Source: an uncultured bacterium
GTDB lineage: Bacteria > Cyanobacteriota > Vampirovibrionia > Gastranaerophilales > JAILCC01
NCBI GenBank assembly: GCA_949283935.1
Contig: CASDUJ010000009.1
Coordinates: 1-64,000, forward strand
Direction of reading: 5' to 3'
Length of the DNA stretch: 64,000 nt
Shown: one piece after another, positions 54,575 through 62,871 of the stretch
How the letters are laid out: every line of letters begins with the position of its first letter
Position numbering within the stretch: position 1 is the first letter of the stretch
Translations under genes and position numbers: made by a program
Notes under the pieces: generated by a model
Seen by the model: the letters and a program-made list of their open reading frames with translations, nothing else
Told to the model about the DNA's origin: nothing
The model's database searches: none

Positions 54575-54934
54575 ATGAATTTAACAGGTTATGGCATATT
54601 GTTCATTTTTGTTATATTGTCTTTGCTTTTTGCTGTGGCAATGCTTGTAACTGCATATATAGTTCAGCCAAAATACAAAAGAGAAATTAAATTTCAAACA
54701 TATGAATGTGGTTTAAATCCTAATCAGTCTGCGAGAATTAAATTCGATGTAAAATGTTATATTTTTGCTATTTTGTTTTTATTGTTTGATGTTGAAACGA
54801 TTTTCCTTTTTCCTTGGGCAGTTATATACAATAAAATAGGCTTATTTGCACTTTTAGAAGGTATTTTGTTTATACTTGTTTTAGGGATTGGATTATTTTA
54901 TGCAATAAAACGAAAACTTTTGGAGTGGCAATGA
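54575..54934 (+). CDS. nuoA: Complex I subunit A (NuoA/NdhC)
   Basis: Small membrane subunit of the proton-pumping quinone reductase. 119 residues with three membrane segments and the loop [20 protein letters not shown], the conserved segment around the Cys and Asp residues of this subunit. Start ATG at 54575 with GGGAG upstream; the in-frame ATG at 54539 is not favoured. The stop overlaps the ATG of nuoB by four bases. First gene of an operon of eleven in the order A-B-C-D-H-I-J-K-L-M-N. Confidence 0.95.
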   Translation: MNLTGYGILFIFVILSLLFAVAMLVTAYIVQPKYKREIKFQTYECGLNPNQSARIKFDVKCYIFAILFLLFDVETIFLFPWAVIYNKIGLFALLEGILFILVLGIGLFYAIKRKLLEWQ

Positions 54935-55497
54935 AAATTTTAATAAGTGCAGTTGATTTTTTGTATAATTGGGGAAGGGCAAATTCTTTGTGGCCTTTAA
55001 CTTTTGCAACTTCTTGCTGCGGAATAGAAATGATAGCTTCCAGTGCGGCTACTTTTGATATTGCAAGATATGGTTCAGAAGTATTTAGAGCTACTCCAAG
55101 ACAAGCCGATTTACTTATAACTGCAGGTACAATTACACACAAAATGGCTCCCTTATTGGTAAGACTTTATGAACAAATGCCTGAGCCTAAATATGTAATT
55201 GCAATGGGAGCTTGTTGTATTACAGGAGGGATGTTTGCTTATGATTCGTATAGTGTTGTTAAGGGTGTGGACAAATTAATTCCTGTTGATGTTTATTTGC
55301 CAGGGTGTCCGCCTCATCCTGAGGCACTTTTTGATGCATTGTTAAAATTACAGCAAAAAATAAAAACAGAAACTATTATGGAAAGAAGAAAATATTTGGA
55401 AAACCATAAACCTAAAGTAAAAATATCGGATAAATCTGATTTAGCTTTACCTTTGGAAGATTTTGAAATAATTAAATTAGGAGTTTCCAATGTGTGA
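54931..55497 (+). CDS. nuoB: Complex I subunit B (NuoB/NdhK), N2 cluster carrier
   Basis: 188 residues. Carries the terminal iron-sulfur cluster N2: ligands [15 protein letters not shown] and PGCPPHPEA are all present. [17 protein letters not shown] is the family signature. Start ATG at 54931 with GGAG upstream, sharing ATGA with nuoA; a GTG two codons earlier is an alternative. It overlaps nuoC by eight bases. Electron transfer from a ferredoxin-like donor, via NuoI, ends here next to the quinone site. Confidence 0.96.
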   Translation: MKILISAVDFLYNWGRANSLWPLTFATSCCGIEMIASSAATFDIARYGSEVFRATPRQADLLITAGTITHKMAPLLVRLYEQMPEPKYVIAMGACCITGGMFAYDSYSVVKGVDKLIPVDVYLPGCPPHPEALFDALLKLQQKIKTETIMERRKYLENHKPKVKISDKSDLALPLEDFEIIKLGVSNV

Positions 55498-55921
55498 AGA
55501 AATACTAAAGAAGTTTGAAAATCTGGTTTTTACAAAAGATAAAGCTCAAAATCTTGTCGTAGAAATTAACAAAGATGATTTAATTTTAATTGTTAAAAAT
55601 TTAAAAGATAATGGTTTTGATATGCTTATTTGTGTTTCGGGAGTAGATTTTAGAGATTTTATTGAAATTTATTATTTTTTGTATTCAACTAAATTGGCTC
55701 AAAAAGTAATATTAAAAACAAAAATTATTGATGAAATAGAAAGTATTTGGAAAATTTTTAAATCAGCTGATTGGTTTGAGAGGGAAATTTTTGATTTATT
55801 AGGAGTAAAGTTTGCAAATCATCCAAATTTAAAAAGAATTTTACTGCCAGAAGATTGGAAAGGTTATCCATTAAGAAAAAATTATGTAGCAAACGATATA
55901 AGGTTAGTATGGAATGACTAA
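55490..55921 (+). CDS. nuoC: Complex I subunit C (NuoC/NdhJ)
   Basis: 143 residues, the 30-kDa peripheral subunit. [20 protein letters not shown] and [19 protein letters not shown] are the family's signature end. It is not fused to NuoD. It overlaps nuoB and nuoD by eight bases each. This short form lacks long N-terminal extensions. It structures the quinone-reducing connecting module. Confidence 0.95.
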   Translation: MCEEILKKFENLVFTKDKAQNLVVEINKDDLILIVKNLKDNGFDMLICVSGVDFRDFIEIYYFLYSTKLAQKVILKTKIIDEIESIWKIFKSADWFEREIFDLLGVKFANHPNLKRILLPEDWKGYPLRKNYVANDIRLVWND

Positions 55922-57026
55922 AACTGAGATGTTAAAGCTTAATATAGGACCTCAGCATCCTGCTACACATGGTGTTTTAAGATTACTTGTTGAATTAGAA
56001 GGCGAAATTATAAAATCTTGTGAGCCTATCATAGGCTATCTTCATAGAGGAATGGAAAAAATAGCTGAGAATCGTAGTTATATTCAATATTTACCAATGG
56101 TAGATAGAGTAGATTATCTTTCGGGATTTTTTAATTCATTTGGCTATTGTACTGCAATAGAAGAACTTTTAGACATTGAACCGACGCAAAAAGCTAATTA
56201 CATAAGAATAATAATGATGGAATTTAACCGAATTACTTCTCATTTAATGTGGCTTGGCTCAATGTTACTTGATTTGGGAGCAACTTCACCTTTGTTTTAT
56301 GCATTCCGAGAAAGAGAATCTATTTTGGAACTTTTTGAAGAATATTGCGGGCAAAGAATGATGTTTAATGCTTTTACGTTTGGGGGAGTAAAATTTGATT
56401 TAACAAAAAATTGGTTAAATAAAGCAGAAAAACTTATAGAAAAAATGCCCAAGTATTTTGATGAATATGAAGCAATTATAACAAAAAATCCTATATTTAT
56501 GGATAGAACTTTAAGAATAGGAATTATAAAAAAAGAAGTGGCTTTAGATTATTCAATAACTGGAGCTAACGCTAGAGCTAGTGGAATAGACTTGGATTTT
56601 AGAATTAACAACAAAAAAAGTATTTATTCAGAATTTAAATTTAATATCCCGATAAAAATTGAAGGGGATTGTTATGCAAGGTATCTTGTAAGATTTGCAG
56701 AAATGCGAGAAAGTTTGGAAATAATAAAACAAGCAATAGAAAAATATAAACAAGTGAAAAATGAGCCAATTGTAAACAAAAAATTTAATTCTGTATTCTT
56801 AAAAATTCCAAATGAACAAACAACAACTTATACAGAAGCTCCAAGAGGTTTGTATATGTGCCAAGTTATTGCTGATGGAACAAACAAACCATACAGAATA
56901 AAACATAGAACAGGTTCTTTTTCATCGATACAATTATTACAAGAACTTGTTGTTGGAAATACTTTAGCTAATTTAATGCCTATTATAGGTAGCTTAGATT
57001 TTGTTTTACCGGAGGCAGACAGATGA
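55914..57026 (+). CDS. nuoD: Complex I subunit D (NuoD/NdhH), quinone site
   Basis: 370 residues. It shows NIGPQHPATHGVLRLLVELE with the quinone-binding His and RVDYLSGFFNSF with the Tyr equivalent to T. thermophilus Nqo4 Tyr87. There are no CxxC pairs at the N- or C-terminus, so it is not a NiFe-hydrogenase large subunit. The C terminus reads DFVLPEADR where the family usually has GEVDR-type endings. It overlaps nuoC by eight bases and nuoH by four. Confidence 0.95.
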   Translation: MTKTEMLKLNIGPQHPATHGVLRLLVELEGEIIKSCEPIIGYLHRGMEKIAENRSYIQYLPMVDRVDYLSGFFNSFGYCTAIEELLDIEPTQKANYIRIIMMEFNRITSHLMWLGSMLLDLGATSPLFYAFRERESILELFEEYCGQRMMFNAFTFGGVKFDLTKNWLNKAEKLIEKMPKYFDEYEAIITKNPIFMDRTLRIGIIKKEVALDYSITGANARASGIDLDFRINNKKSIYSEFKFNIPIKIEGDCYARYLVRFAEMRESLEIIKQAIEKYKQVKNEPIVNKKFNSVFLKIPNEQTTTYTEAPRGLYMCQVIADGTNKPYRIKHRTGSFSSIQLLQELVVGNTLANLMPIIGSLDFVLPEADR

Positions 57027-58075
57027 TATATGATTTTTTGAAAACTTTTGCTGAGGGTATTAATATTCCTAGTTTAATTTTTGAAAGCTTTTGGGCTGTG
57101 TTAATGTTTGCTTTTCTTGCAGCTTTTATGATTATTGTTGTACTTTTCCTTGTCTTGTTTGAAAGAAAATTATTGGCTGCTTTTACCGTTAGAAAAGGTC
57201 CTAATAGAGTTGGATTAAATGGTATTTTTCAAACCATAGCTGATGCAATAAAACTTTTAATAAAAGAAGATATTTCAGCTTATAATACTGATAAAATTCT
57301 TTTTACGTTAGCTCCTTTGATATTTTTTATGCCTGTAATGATTTTGTTTGGACTTATGCCTTATACTAATTTGCTTTATGCCGTTAATATTCCTTTGGGA
57401 GTTGTTGCAGTTATGGCAGTTACGGCTTTTTCTTCTTTGGGATTAATTTTGGCAGGTTGGGCAAGCAATAACAAATATTCTCTTTTGGGTGGAGCTAGAG
57501 CTGTTATTCAATCTGTTAGCTATGAAATTCCTTTGGTATTAAGTATTTTAAGTATTTGTGTTTTAGCTGGCTCGCTAAATTTAAAAGAAATTATTTTGGC
57601 TCAAAGTGGAGGTTTGTTTCATTGGTATGTTATTCCTAATATTTTAGGATTTGTAATTTTTTATATTTCTACTTTAGCTGAACTAAATAGAAATCCTTTT
57701 GACCTTCCAGAAGCTGAAAATGAACTTATTGGCGGCTATAATACAGAATATTCAGGAATGAAGTTTGCTATGTTTTTTTTAGCTGAATATGCTCAGTTGT
57801 TTATTTTAAGTCTTTTAGGGGTTCTGCTTTTTTGTGGAGGTTTTCAATCTCCTTTTGGAATTTATTTTGGCGTAGGCTTTTTTATCCAATTAGAACAATT
57901 GTTTTGGCTTTTTGCCAAGACTTTTTGTTTAATATTTCTTGCAATTTGGATAAGAGCAACTTTACCAAGAATTCGATCTGATAGACTTTCAGTTTTTTGT
58001 TGGAAGTATGTTTTGCCTTTAGCTTTGCTAAATTTGCTTTTCATTAGTATTTATAAATTTATTATGGGGGGCTAA
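57023..58075 (+). CDS. nuoH: Complex I subunit H (NuoH/NdhA)
   Basis: 350 residues with about eight membrane segments. LFERKLLAAFTVRKGPNRVG and ADAIKLLIKEDISA are the conserved N-terminal part forming the quinone tunnel, and ELNRNPFDLPEAENELIGGY is the next signature loop. It connects the membrane and peripheral arms. The gene directly follows nuoD, where nuoE, nuoF and nuoG are found in classical 14-subunit operons; those are absent here. Stop overlaps nuoI by one base. Confidence 0.96.
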   Translation: MIYDFLKTFAEGINIPSLIFESFWAVLMFAFLAAFMIIVVLFLVLFERKLLAAFTVRKGPNRVGLNGIFQTIADAIKLLIKEDISAYNTDKILFTLAPLIFFMPVMILFGLMPYTNLLYAVNIPLGVVAVMAVTAFSSLGLILAGWASNNKYSLLGGARAVIQSVSYEIPLVLSILSICVLAGSLNLKEIILAQSGGLFHWYVIPNILGFVIFYISTLAELNRNPFDLPEAENELIGGYNTEYSGMKFAMFFLAEYAQLFILSLLGVLLFCGGFQSPFGIYFGVGFFIQLEQLFWLFAKTFCLIFLAIWIRATLPRIRSDRLSVFCWKYVLPLALLNLLFISIYKFIMGG

Positions 58076-58542
58076 TGAGAAAATTTTTGTTAGGTATTTT
58101 TCATATTTTAAATGGAATGAAAACGGTTGCGATTCATTTGTTTCGACCTGCAATAACTTATGAATATCCTGAAAAAAAATCTGCAAAATCTTCAAAATTT
58201 CGTGGAAGAATTGCTTTGTGTGTCAATGAGAGTGGGCAACTAAAATGTACTGGATGCGGAATTTGTTCTAAGGTTTGCCCTTGTGTTGATTTAATAAAAA
58301 TTAAAGGCAAAAAAGATGAACATGGTAAATTTGTTGTCGAAGATTTTTCGGTAGATATTGGAAGATGTATTTTTTGCGGGAATTGCGAAAGTGCTTGTCC
58401 GCAAAATAGTATCGTTTTAACTGAAAAATATGAACTTGCCAATATTTCGAAAAATAATTTAATATTAAATTTGGAAGAGCTTAAACTTTCCAAAGAAGAA
58501 TCTAAAATAATTGCTGAAAGGAAAACTCATAATGGAAATTGA
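58075..58542 (+). CDS. nuoI: Complex I subunit I (NuoI/NdhI), two 4Fe-4S clusters
   Basis: 155 residues with two CxxCxxCxxxCP motifs, CTGCGICSKVCP and CIFCGNCESACP, for clusters N6a and N6b. It is the presumed electron entry point when NuoEFG are missing. The C-terminal 50 residues are variable. It starts on the last base of nuoH and overlaps nuoJ by 11 bases. Confidence 0.95.
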   Translation: MRKFLLGIFHILNGMKTVAIHLFRPAITYEYPEKKSAKSSKFRGRIALCVNESGQLKCTGCGICSKVCPCVDLIKIKGKKDEHGKFVVEDFSVDIGRCIFCGNCESACPQNSIVLTEKYELANISKNNLILNLEELKLSKEESKIIAERKTHNGN

Positions 58543-59140
58543 TGCAAAATTTATAAATGCTCTATTTTTTTATCTTTTTAGCATTGTAAGTGTTATATTT
58601 GCTTTTGGGGTTTTGTTTTTACCTAAAATTGTTTATGCAATTATTTCAATGATAATAGCTTTTGTTTCAATTGCTTGTTTGTTTGTGCTGCTAAATTCAG
58701 ATTTTTTGGGGCTTGCTCAAATTATGATTTATGCAATTGCTGTTTCTATACTTTTTTTGTTTGCTGTTATGTTGGTTAAAGACAATGCTAAATTTGAAAT
58801 TGTTTCAATTTTTTCTGCAAAAAAATTTGTTGCTGCTTTTTCTGTAGTTTTGTTTTTTATTTGTGCACTTTTTTCTTTTACAAATGGTTTTGGTATCTTT
58901 GACAAAATAATAAAAATTTTTGCGTTGCAAACAGATTTAGTTGAATTGCAAATACAATTTCAAGATATTGTTTGTTTGAAGCTTTTGGGTATCAATTTGT
59001 TGTCTAATTATGTTTTTGCTTTTGAACTTGTTTCAGTTTTAATTTTGGTTGTTATGCTTGGAGTTGCTATGTTTGCTCTCAAAAATGTAAATTGCAAAAT
59101 AAAACCTGTGGAAAAGGAGTCTCAAAAAAATGATATTTGA
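58532..59140 (+). CDS. nuoJ: Complex I subunit J (NuoJ/NdhG)
   Basis: 202 residues with five membrane segments. The third, AQIMIYAIAVSILFLFAVML, carries the conserved transmembrane 3 pi-bulge stretch that changes shape with quinone reduction. ATG at 58532 follows AAAGGA; a TTG seven codons earlier is less likely. It overlaps nuoI and nuoK by 11 bases each. Confidence 0.92.
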   Translation: MEIDAKFINALFFYLFSIVSVIFAFGVLFLPKIVYAIISMIIAFVSIACLFVLLNSDFLGLAQIMIYAIAVSILFLFAVMLVKDNAKFEIVSIFSAKKFVAAFSVVLFFICALFSFTNGFGIFDKIIKIFALQTDLVELQIQFQDIVCLKLLGINLLSNYVFAFELVSVLILVVMLGVAMFALKNVNCKIKPVEKESQKNDI

Positions 59141-59453
59141 TATTTCGTTAATACATTATTTAGTTTTGGCTCTTATTCTTTTTTGTATTGGACTTTTGGG
59201 AGTTTTAACGTCAAAAAATATAATAAGATTGCTTATGTGTGTTGAAATTATGTTAACTTCTGTCAATATTAATTTTATTGCTTTTGCCAATTATCTGGAT
59301 CTTGGAAATAGACTTGGAGATAGCGTTGCTATTTTTGTTATGGCTGTATCTGCTATTGAAGTTGCTGTGGGATTGTGCATTTTAATATGTCTGGCAAATT
59401 ACTCAAACAATATGAATATTGAAAAGCAAAATAAAACAGGAGGCCGAAAATGA
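59130..59453 (+). CDS. nuoK: Complex I subunit K (NuoK/NdhE)
   Basis: 107 residues, three membrane segments: LVLALILFCIGLLGVLTSKN, then RLLMCVEIMLTSVNINFIAF with the conserved Glu of TM2, and VAIFVMAVSAIEVAVGLCIL with the second Glu. These two Glu residues form the proton path at the E-channel. It overlaps nuoJ by 11 bases and nuoL by four. Confidence 0.95.
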   Translation: MIFDISLIHYLVLALILFCIGLLGVLTSKNIIRLLMCVEIMLTSVNINFIAFANYLDLGNRLGDSVAIFVMAVSAIEVAVGLCILICLANYSNNMNIEKQNKTGGRK

Positions 59454-61369
59454 AAGATTTTTTTGTGACAAACTCTTGGATTATTAGTTTTTTACCTTTG
59501 TGGTCTGCACTTTTAATAATGTTTTTTAAAGGATTAAATATTTACGAAAATAAAGAAATTACTTCTCTTTTAACTTTGGGAGCTAGCTTCTTAGGTTTTT
59601 TCTGGTCTTTAGGACTTTTGGGTTGCTGTTTGCAAATTGCAAATTTTAATTACGAAATTATGGTTCCTTTCTTAAATGTGGGATTATTAAGTTTGAGTTT
59701 TGGTTTTTTGATAGATAATTTGTCTGTTCTTATGCTTTTGATTGTTACTTCGGTAAGTTTTGCGGTTCAATTATATTCAAGAACTTATATGGCAAATGAT
59801 AAAGAATTTCATAGATTTTTTGTCTATTTGAATTTATTTAACTTTTCTATGTTGTCTTTGGTTATGAGCCCTAATCTTTTGCAAATGTACGTATTTTGGG
59901 AGCTTGTGGGAGTTTGCAGTTATTTACTTATAGGTTTTTGGTTTAAGCGTCCAAGTGCAGCAAAAGCTGCCACAAAAGCTTTTTTGATAAATAGGATAGG
60001 AGATTTTGCATTTTTGGCTTCAATTTGTGCTTTGGGGGCTTTTTCTTTTTGGTTTTGGAAATTTAGCAATGTTCCTTTCTTGGATTTTAGTGCTTTAAAT
60101 GGTGCTGCCTTAAGTGTTTTGGGAACTACTACTCCGCTGGTTTTCTTTTTAATATCTTTGGGCTTTGTTCTTGCTGCTTGTACCAAAAGTGCTCAAATAC
60201 CTTTACATGTTTGGTTAGTTGATGCTATGGAAGGCCCTACTCCTGTTAGTGCTCTTATCCATGCGGCGACGATGGTTGCAGCAGGTGTTTTTCTCATTGC
60301 TAGGGTTTATCCTTTTTTAAATTATTCTCCTGTCGCAATGTCTATAATTGCCTGGATTGGTGTTTTGACGGCTTTTATTATGGCTGTTATTGCGATTTTT
60401 CAAAATGATATAAAAAAAATGTTGGCTTTTTCTACTTCCAGTCAATTAGGATTTATGATGGTAGCTTTAGGAGTTGGCGGTTATAGTGCAGCTTTATTTC
60501 ACCTTACTACGCATGCGTATTTTAAAGCCCTTTTGTTCTTGTGTGCTGGGGCTGTAATTCATTCTGTTAATTTACAAGATATGCGTTATATGGGAGAGTT
60601 GAGAAAATCTATACCTTTTGTGGCTGGTTGTTATTTGATAGGTGTTTGCGCTATAAGTGGAATTTTATTAAGTGGCTTCTGGTCTAAGGAGGCTATATTT
60701 TATATTTTAGCTGATACGAGTAACTTTGGTTTGCTTGCTTTGGCTCTTTTATCTTCTTTGTTGACTGTAATTTATATGTTAAGATCTTATTTCATGATTT
60801 TTGAAGGTAAATACAATGGAACTTTAAAAACATTTCATATACCCCCGTGGGGAATTAAATTTCCTATTTTGTTGTTGGTTATGCCTTCAGTATTTTTAGG
60901 TTGGTTAGTAAATGAACCCTTTAAAACTTTCATTAAAACTCCATTGGCTCTACCTAAATTAGGAAATTATGAAATTTTATTTGCTTTGTCCTTAATTATA
61001 ATTGTCATTGGAGTTCTTTTGGCTTTCGTTTTGTATTACAATGGAATAAAAGAAAAAATAAAAATTAGTTTTATTAGAAAATTTAGAAAATTTGCGCAAC
61101 AAGGTTTATATTTTAACAAATTTTATGAATTTTTAATCGAAAAATTATTCTTGAAAATAACTAGATATGCTTATTTGTTTGATAAATATTTAGTTGATGG
61201 GGTTGTCAATTTTTGGGGATTGTGTGTTCAAGTAAAATCTAAGTTTCTGTTGTTTTGGCAAAATGGTAATATATTAAGCTATTCTACTGTTGGAGTTGCC
61301 GGATTATGTCTGCTTATGGTTGTATTTTTGTTAGGATTTAGTGTTTATATGCTGGAGGTGTGGCTATGA
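59450..61369 (+). CDS. nuoL: Complex I subunit L (NuoL/NdhF), antiporter-like
   Basis: 639 residues with about sixteen membrane segments. Signatures: FWELVGVCSYLLIGFWFKRP (Glu in TM5), HVWLVDAMEGPTPVSALIHA (Lys/His region of TM7-8), SQLGFMMVALGVGGY and HLTTHAYFKALLFLCAGAVI. The C-terminal part ends in a long amphipathic helix that braces the distal pump modules. GGAGG stands before the ATG. Four-base overlap (ATGA) with nuoK and with nuoM. Confidence 0.96.
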   Translation: MKDFFVTNSWIISFLPLWSALLIMFFKGLNIYENKEITSLLTLGASFLGFFWSLGLLGCCLQIANFNYEIMVPFLNVGLLSLSFGFLIDNLSVLMLLIVTSVSFAVQLYSRTYMANDKEFHRFFVYLNLFNFSMLSLVMSPNLLQMYVFWELVGVCSYLLIGFWFKRPSAAKAATKAFLINRIGDFAFLASICALGAFSFWFWKFSNVPFLDFSALNGAALSVLGTTTPLVFFLISLGFVLAACTKSAQIPLHVWLVDAMEGPTPVSALIHAATMVAAGVFLIARVYPFLNYSPVAMSIIAWIGVLTAFIMAVIAIFQNDIKKMLAFSTSSQLGFMMVALGVGGYSAALFHLTTHAYFKALLFLCAGAVIHSVNLQDMRYMGELRKSIPFVAGCYLIGVCAISGILLSGFWSKEAIFYILADTSNFGLLALALLSSLLTVIYMLRSYFMIFEGKYNGTLKTFHIPPWGIKFPILLLVMPSVFLGWLVNEPFKTFIKTPLALPKLGNYEILFALSLIIIVIGVLLAFVLYYNGIKEKIKISFIRKFRKFAQQGLYFNKFYEFLIEKLFLKITRYAYLFDKYLVDGVVNFWGLCVQVKSKFLLFWQNGNILSYSTVGVAGLCLLMVVFLLGFSVYMLEVWL

Positions 61370-62862
61370 GTCTTGCTTTACTTGCTTTTGCACCTTTAAT
61401 ATTTTCTGCCTTTATTGCTAGTCCTTTAATGCCTAATAATCCGGTAATTATAAGAAGAAGTGCTAAATTTTTCGGAGTTCTGATTTTTGCTTATTCTATT
61501 TTGTTTTTGTATTTCTTTAAGCCTGAGTATTCTGGTTATCAATTCTTGCAAAGCTTTCAACTTCCTTTCCTTTCTGCTTTTGAATCAGGTTGTGCTTTTG
61601 GGTTGGATGGAGTCTCTCTTGTGCTCGTTTTGTTAACTAATTTTATTTTTCTTTTGGCTCTTATAGCGAGTAAGGGAGCTGTAAATAAAAAACATAAATT
61701 ATATTATTCTATGTTTTTTATTTTGCAAACAGCAGTTTTGGGCGTATTTTCAGCTAAGGATTTGTTGTTATTTTTTGTTTTTTGGGAATTGGAATTGATT
61801 CCTATGTATATTCTTATTTCTGTTTTTGGATCTGGGAAAAAAGAATATAGTGCCATGAAATTTTTGCTGTATACATTTTTTGGAAGTTTGTTTATATTGG
61901 GTGCTATCATTGCTCTTGTATATTTTTATTCAATAGGAAGCGGAGTTGTAACTTTTGATATTGAGCAATTAGCTTCGGTTAAATCTTTTGAGTATCCTTT
62001 GTGGGCGGAAATACTTATGTTCTTTGGTTTTTTTGTGGGATTTGCCGTGAAATTGCCAGTTTTTCCATTACATACTTGGCTGCCTGATGCTCATGTCGAT
62101 GCTCCTACGCCTGTTAGCATGCTCCTTGCAGGAGTTTTATTGAAAATGGGTGCATATGGTTTAATCAAATTTAATTTGTCTTTTTTCCCAGATTGGTTTG
62201 ATTTGTGTTCTTCTCTGATAATAATTTTGGGCGTTGTAAATGTCTTGTATGCTGCTTTTATTGCTTTTGCGCAAACTGATTTGAAAAAATTAGTCGCTTA
62301 TAGCAGTATAAGTCATATGGGCTTGGTTCTTATCGGATTGGGGGCGTTAACTATAGTTTCTATGAGTGGCGCTGTGTTTCAACTTGTTGCTCATGGTTTG
62401 GTAAGTGCTGCTTTGTTTATGCTGGTGGGAATTATTTACAAAAGAACTAAAACTAGAGAAATCGCTGATTTGGGTGGAATTTCACAAAAAATGCCTGTTG
62501 CTTCAAGTTTTGCTTTGTTGTTTGTTTTGACAACTTTGGGAGTACCTCTATTATCAGGTTTTGTTGCAGAATTGTTAGTATTTTTAGGGGCAATGAGTTC
62601 TGATTTGGGTGTGTTTATTAAAGTATTTCTTATTGTTGGTTTATTTGGCATGATTTTGACTGCTGGATATTTCCTTGTTGCTTATAAAAAAGTGTTTTGG
62701 GGTAATTTACTCCCTAAATATTTACATATAAATGATTTGACTGCTCATGAGCTTCTGGTTTTAATGTGTTTGGCTGTTTCTGTAATATTTTTTGGAGTTT
62801 TCCCTAATACATTGTTGGGAATCTTTGAGGGAACTTTGGATGGAATTTTAAAATTGATATAG
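61366..62862 (+). CDS. nuoM: Complex I subunit M (NuoM/NdhD), antiporter-like
   Basis: 498 residues with about fourteen membrane segments. FFVFWELELIPMYILISVFG holds the Glu of TM5, LPVFPLHTWLPDAHVDAPTP and ISHMGLVLIGLGALT are the other pump signatures. Start ATG at 61366 with GGAGG seven bases upstream; a GTG two codons before is less likely. It overlaps nuoL by four bases (ATGA); nuoN follows 9 bases after its stop. Confidence 0.95.
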   Translation: MSLALLAFAPLIFSAFIASPLMPNNPVIIRRSAKFFGVLIFAYSILFLYFFKPEYSGYQFLQSFQLPFLSAFESGCAFGLDGVSLVLVLLTNFIFLLALIASKGAVNKKHKLYYSMFFILQTAVLGVFSAKDLLLFFVFWELELIPMYILISVFGSGKKEYSAMKFLLYTFFGSLFILGAIIALVYFYSIGSGVVTFDIEQLASVKSFEYPLWAEILMFFGFFVGFAVKLPVFPLHTWLPDAHVDAPTPVSMLLAGVLLKMGAYGLIKFNLSFFPDWFDLCSSLIIILGVVNVLYAAFIAFAQTDLKKLVAYSSISHMGLVLIGLGALTIVSMSGAVFQLVAHGLVSAALFMLVGIIYKRTKTREIADLGGISQKMPVASSFALLFVLTTLGVPLLSGFVAELLVFLGAMSSDLGVFIKVFLIVGLFGMILTAGYFLVAYKKVFWGNLLPKYLHINDLTAHELLVLMCLAVSVIFFGVFPNTLLGIFEGTLDGILKLI

Positions 62863-62871
62863 GAGATTGTA

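Noticed and set aside
55914-57026. Membrane-bound NiFe hydrogenase large subunit
   Set aside because: The NuoD-like protein lacks both CxxC pairs needed to bind nickel, and keeps the quinone-site His and Tyr.
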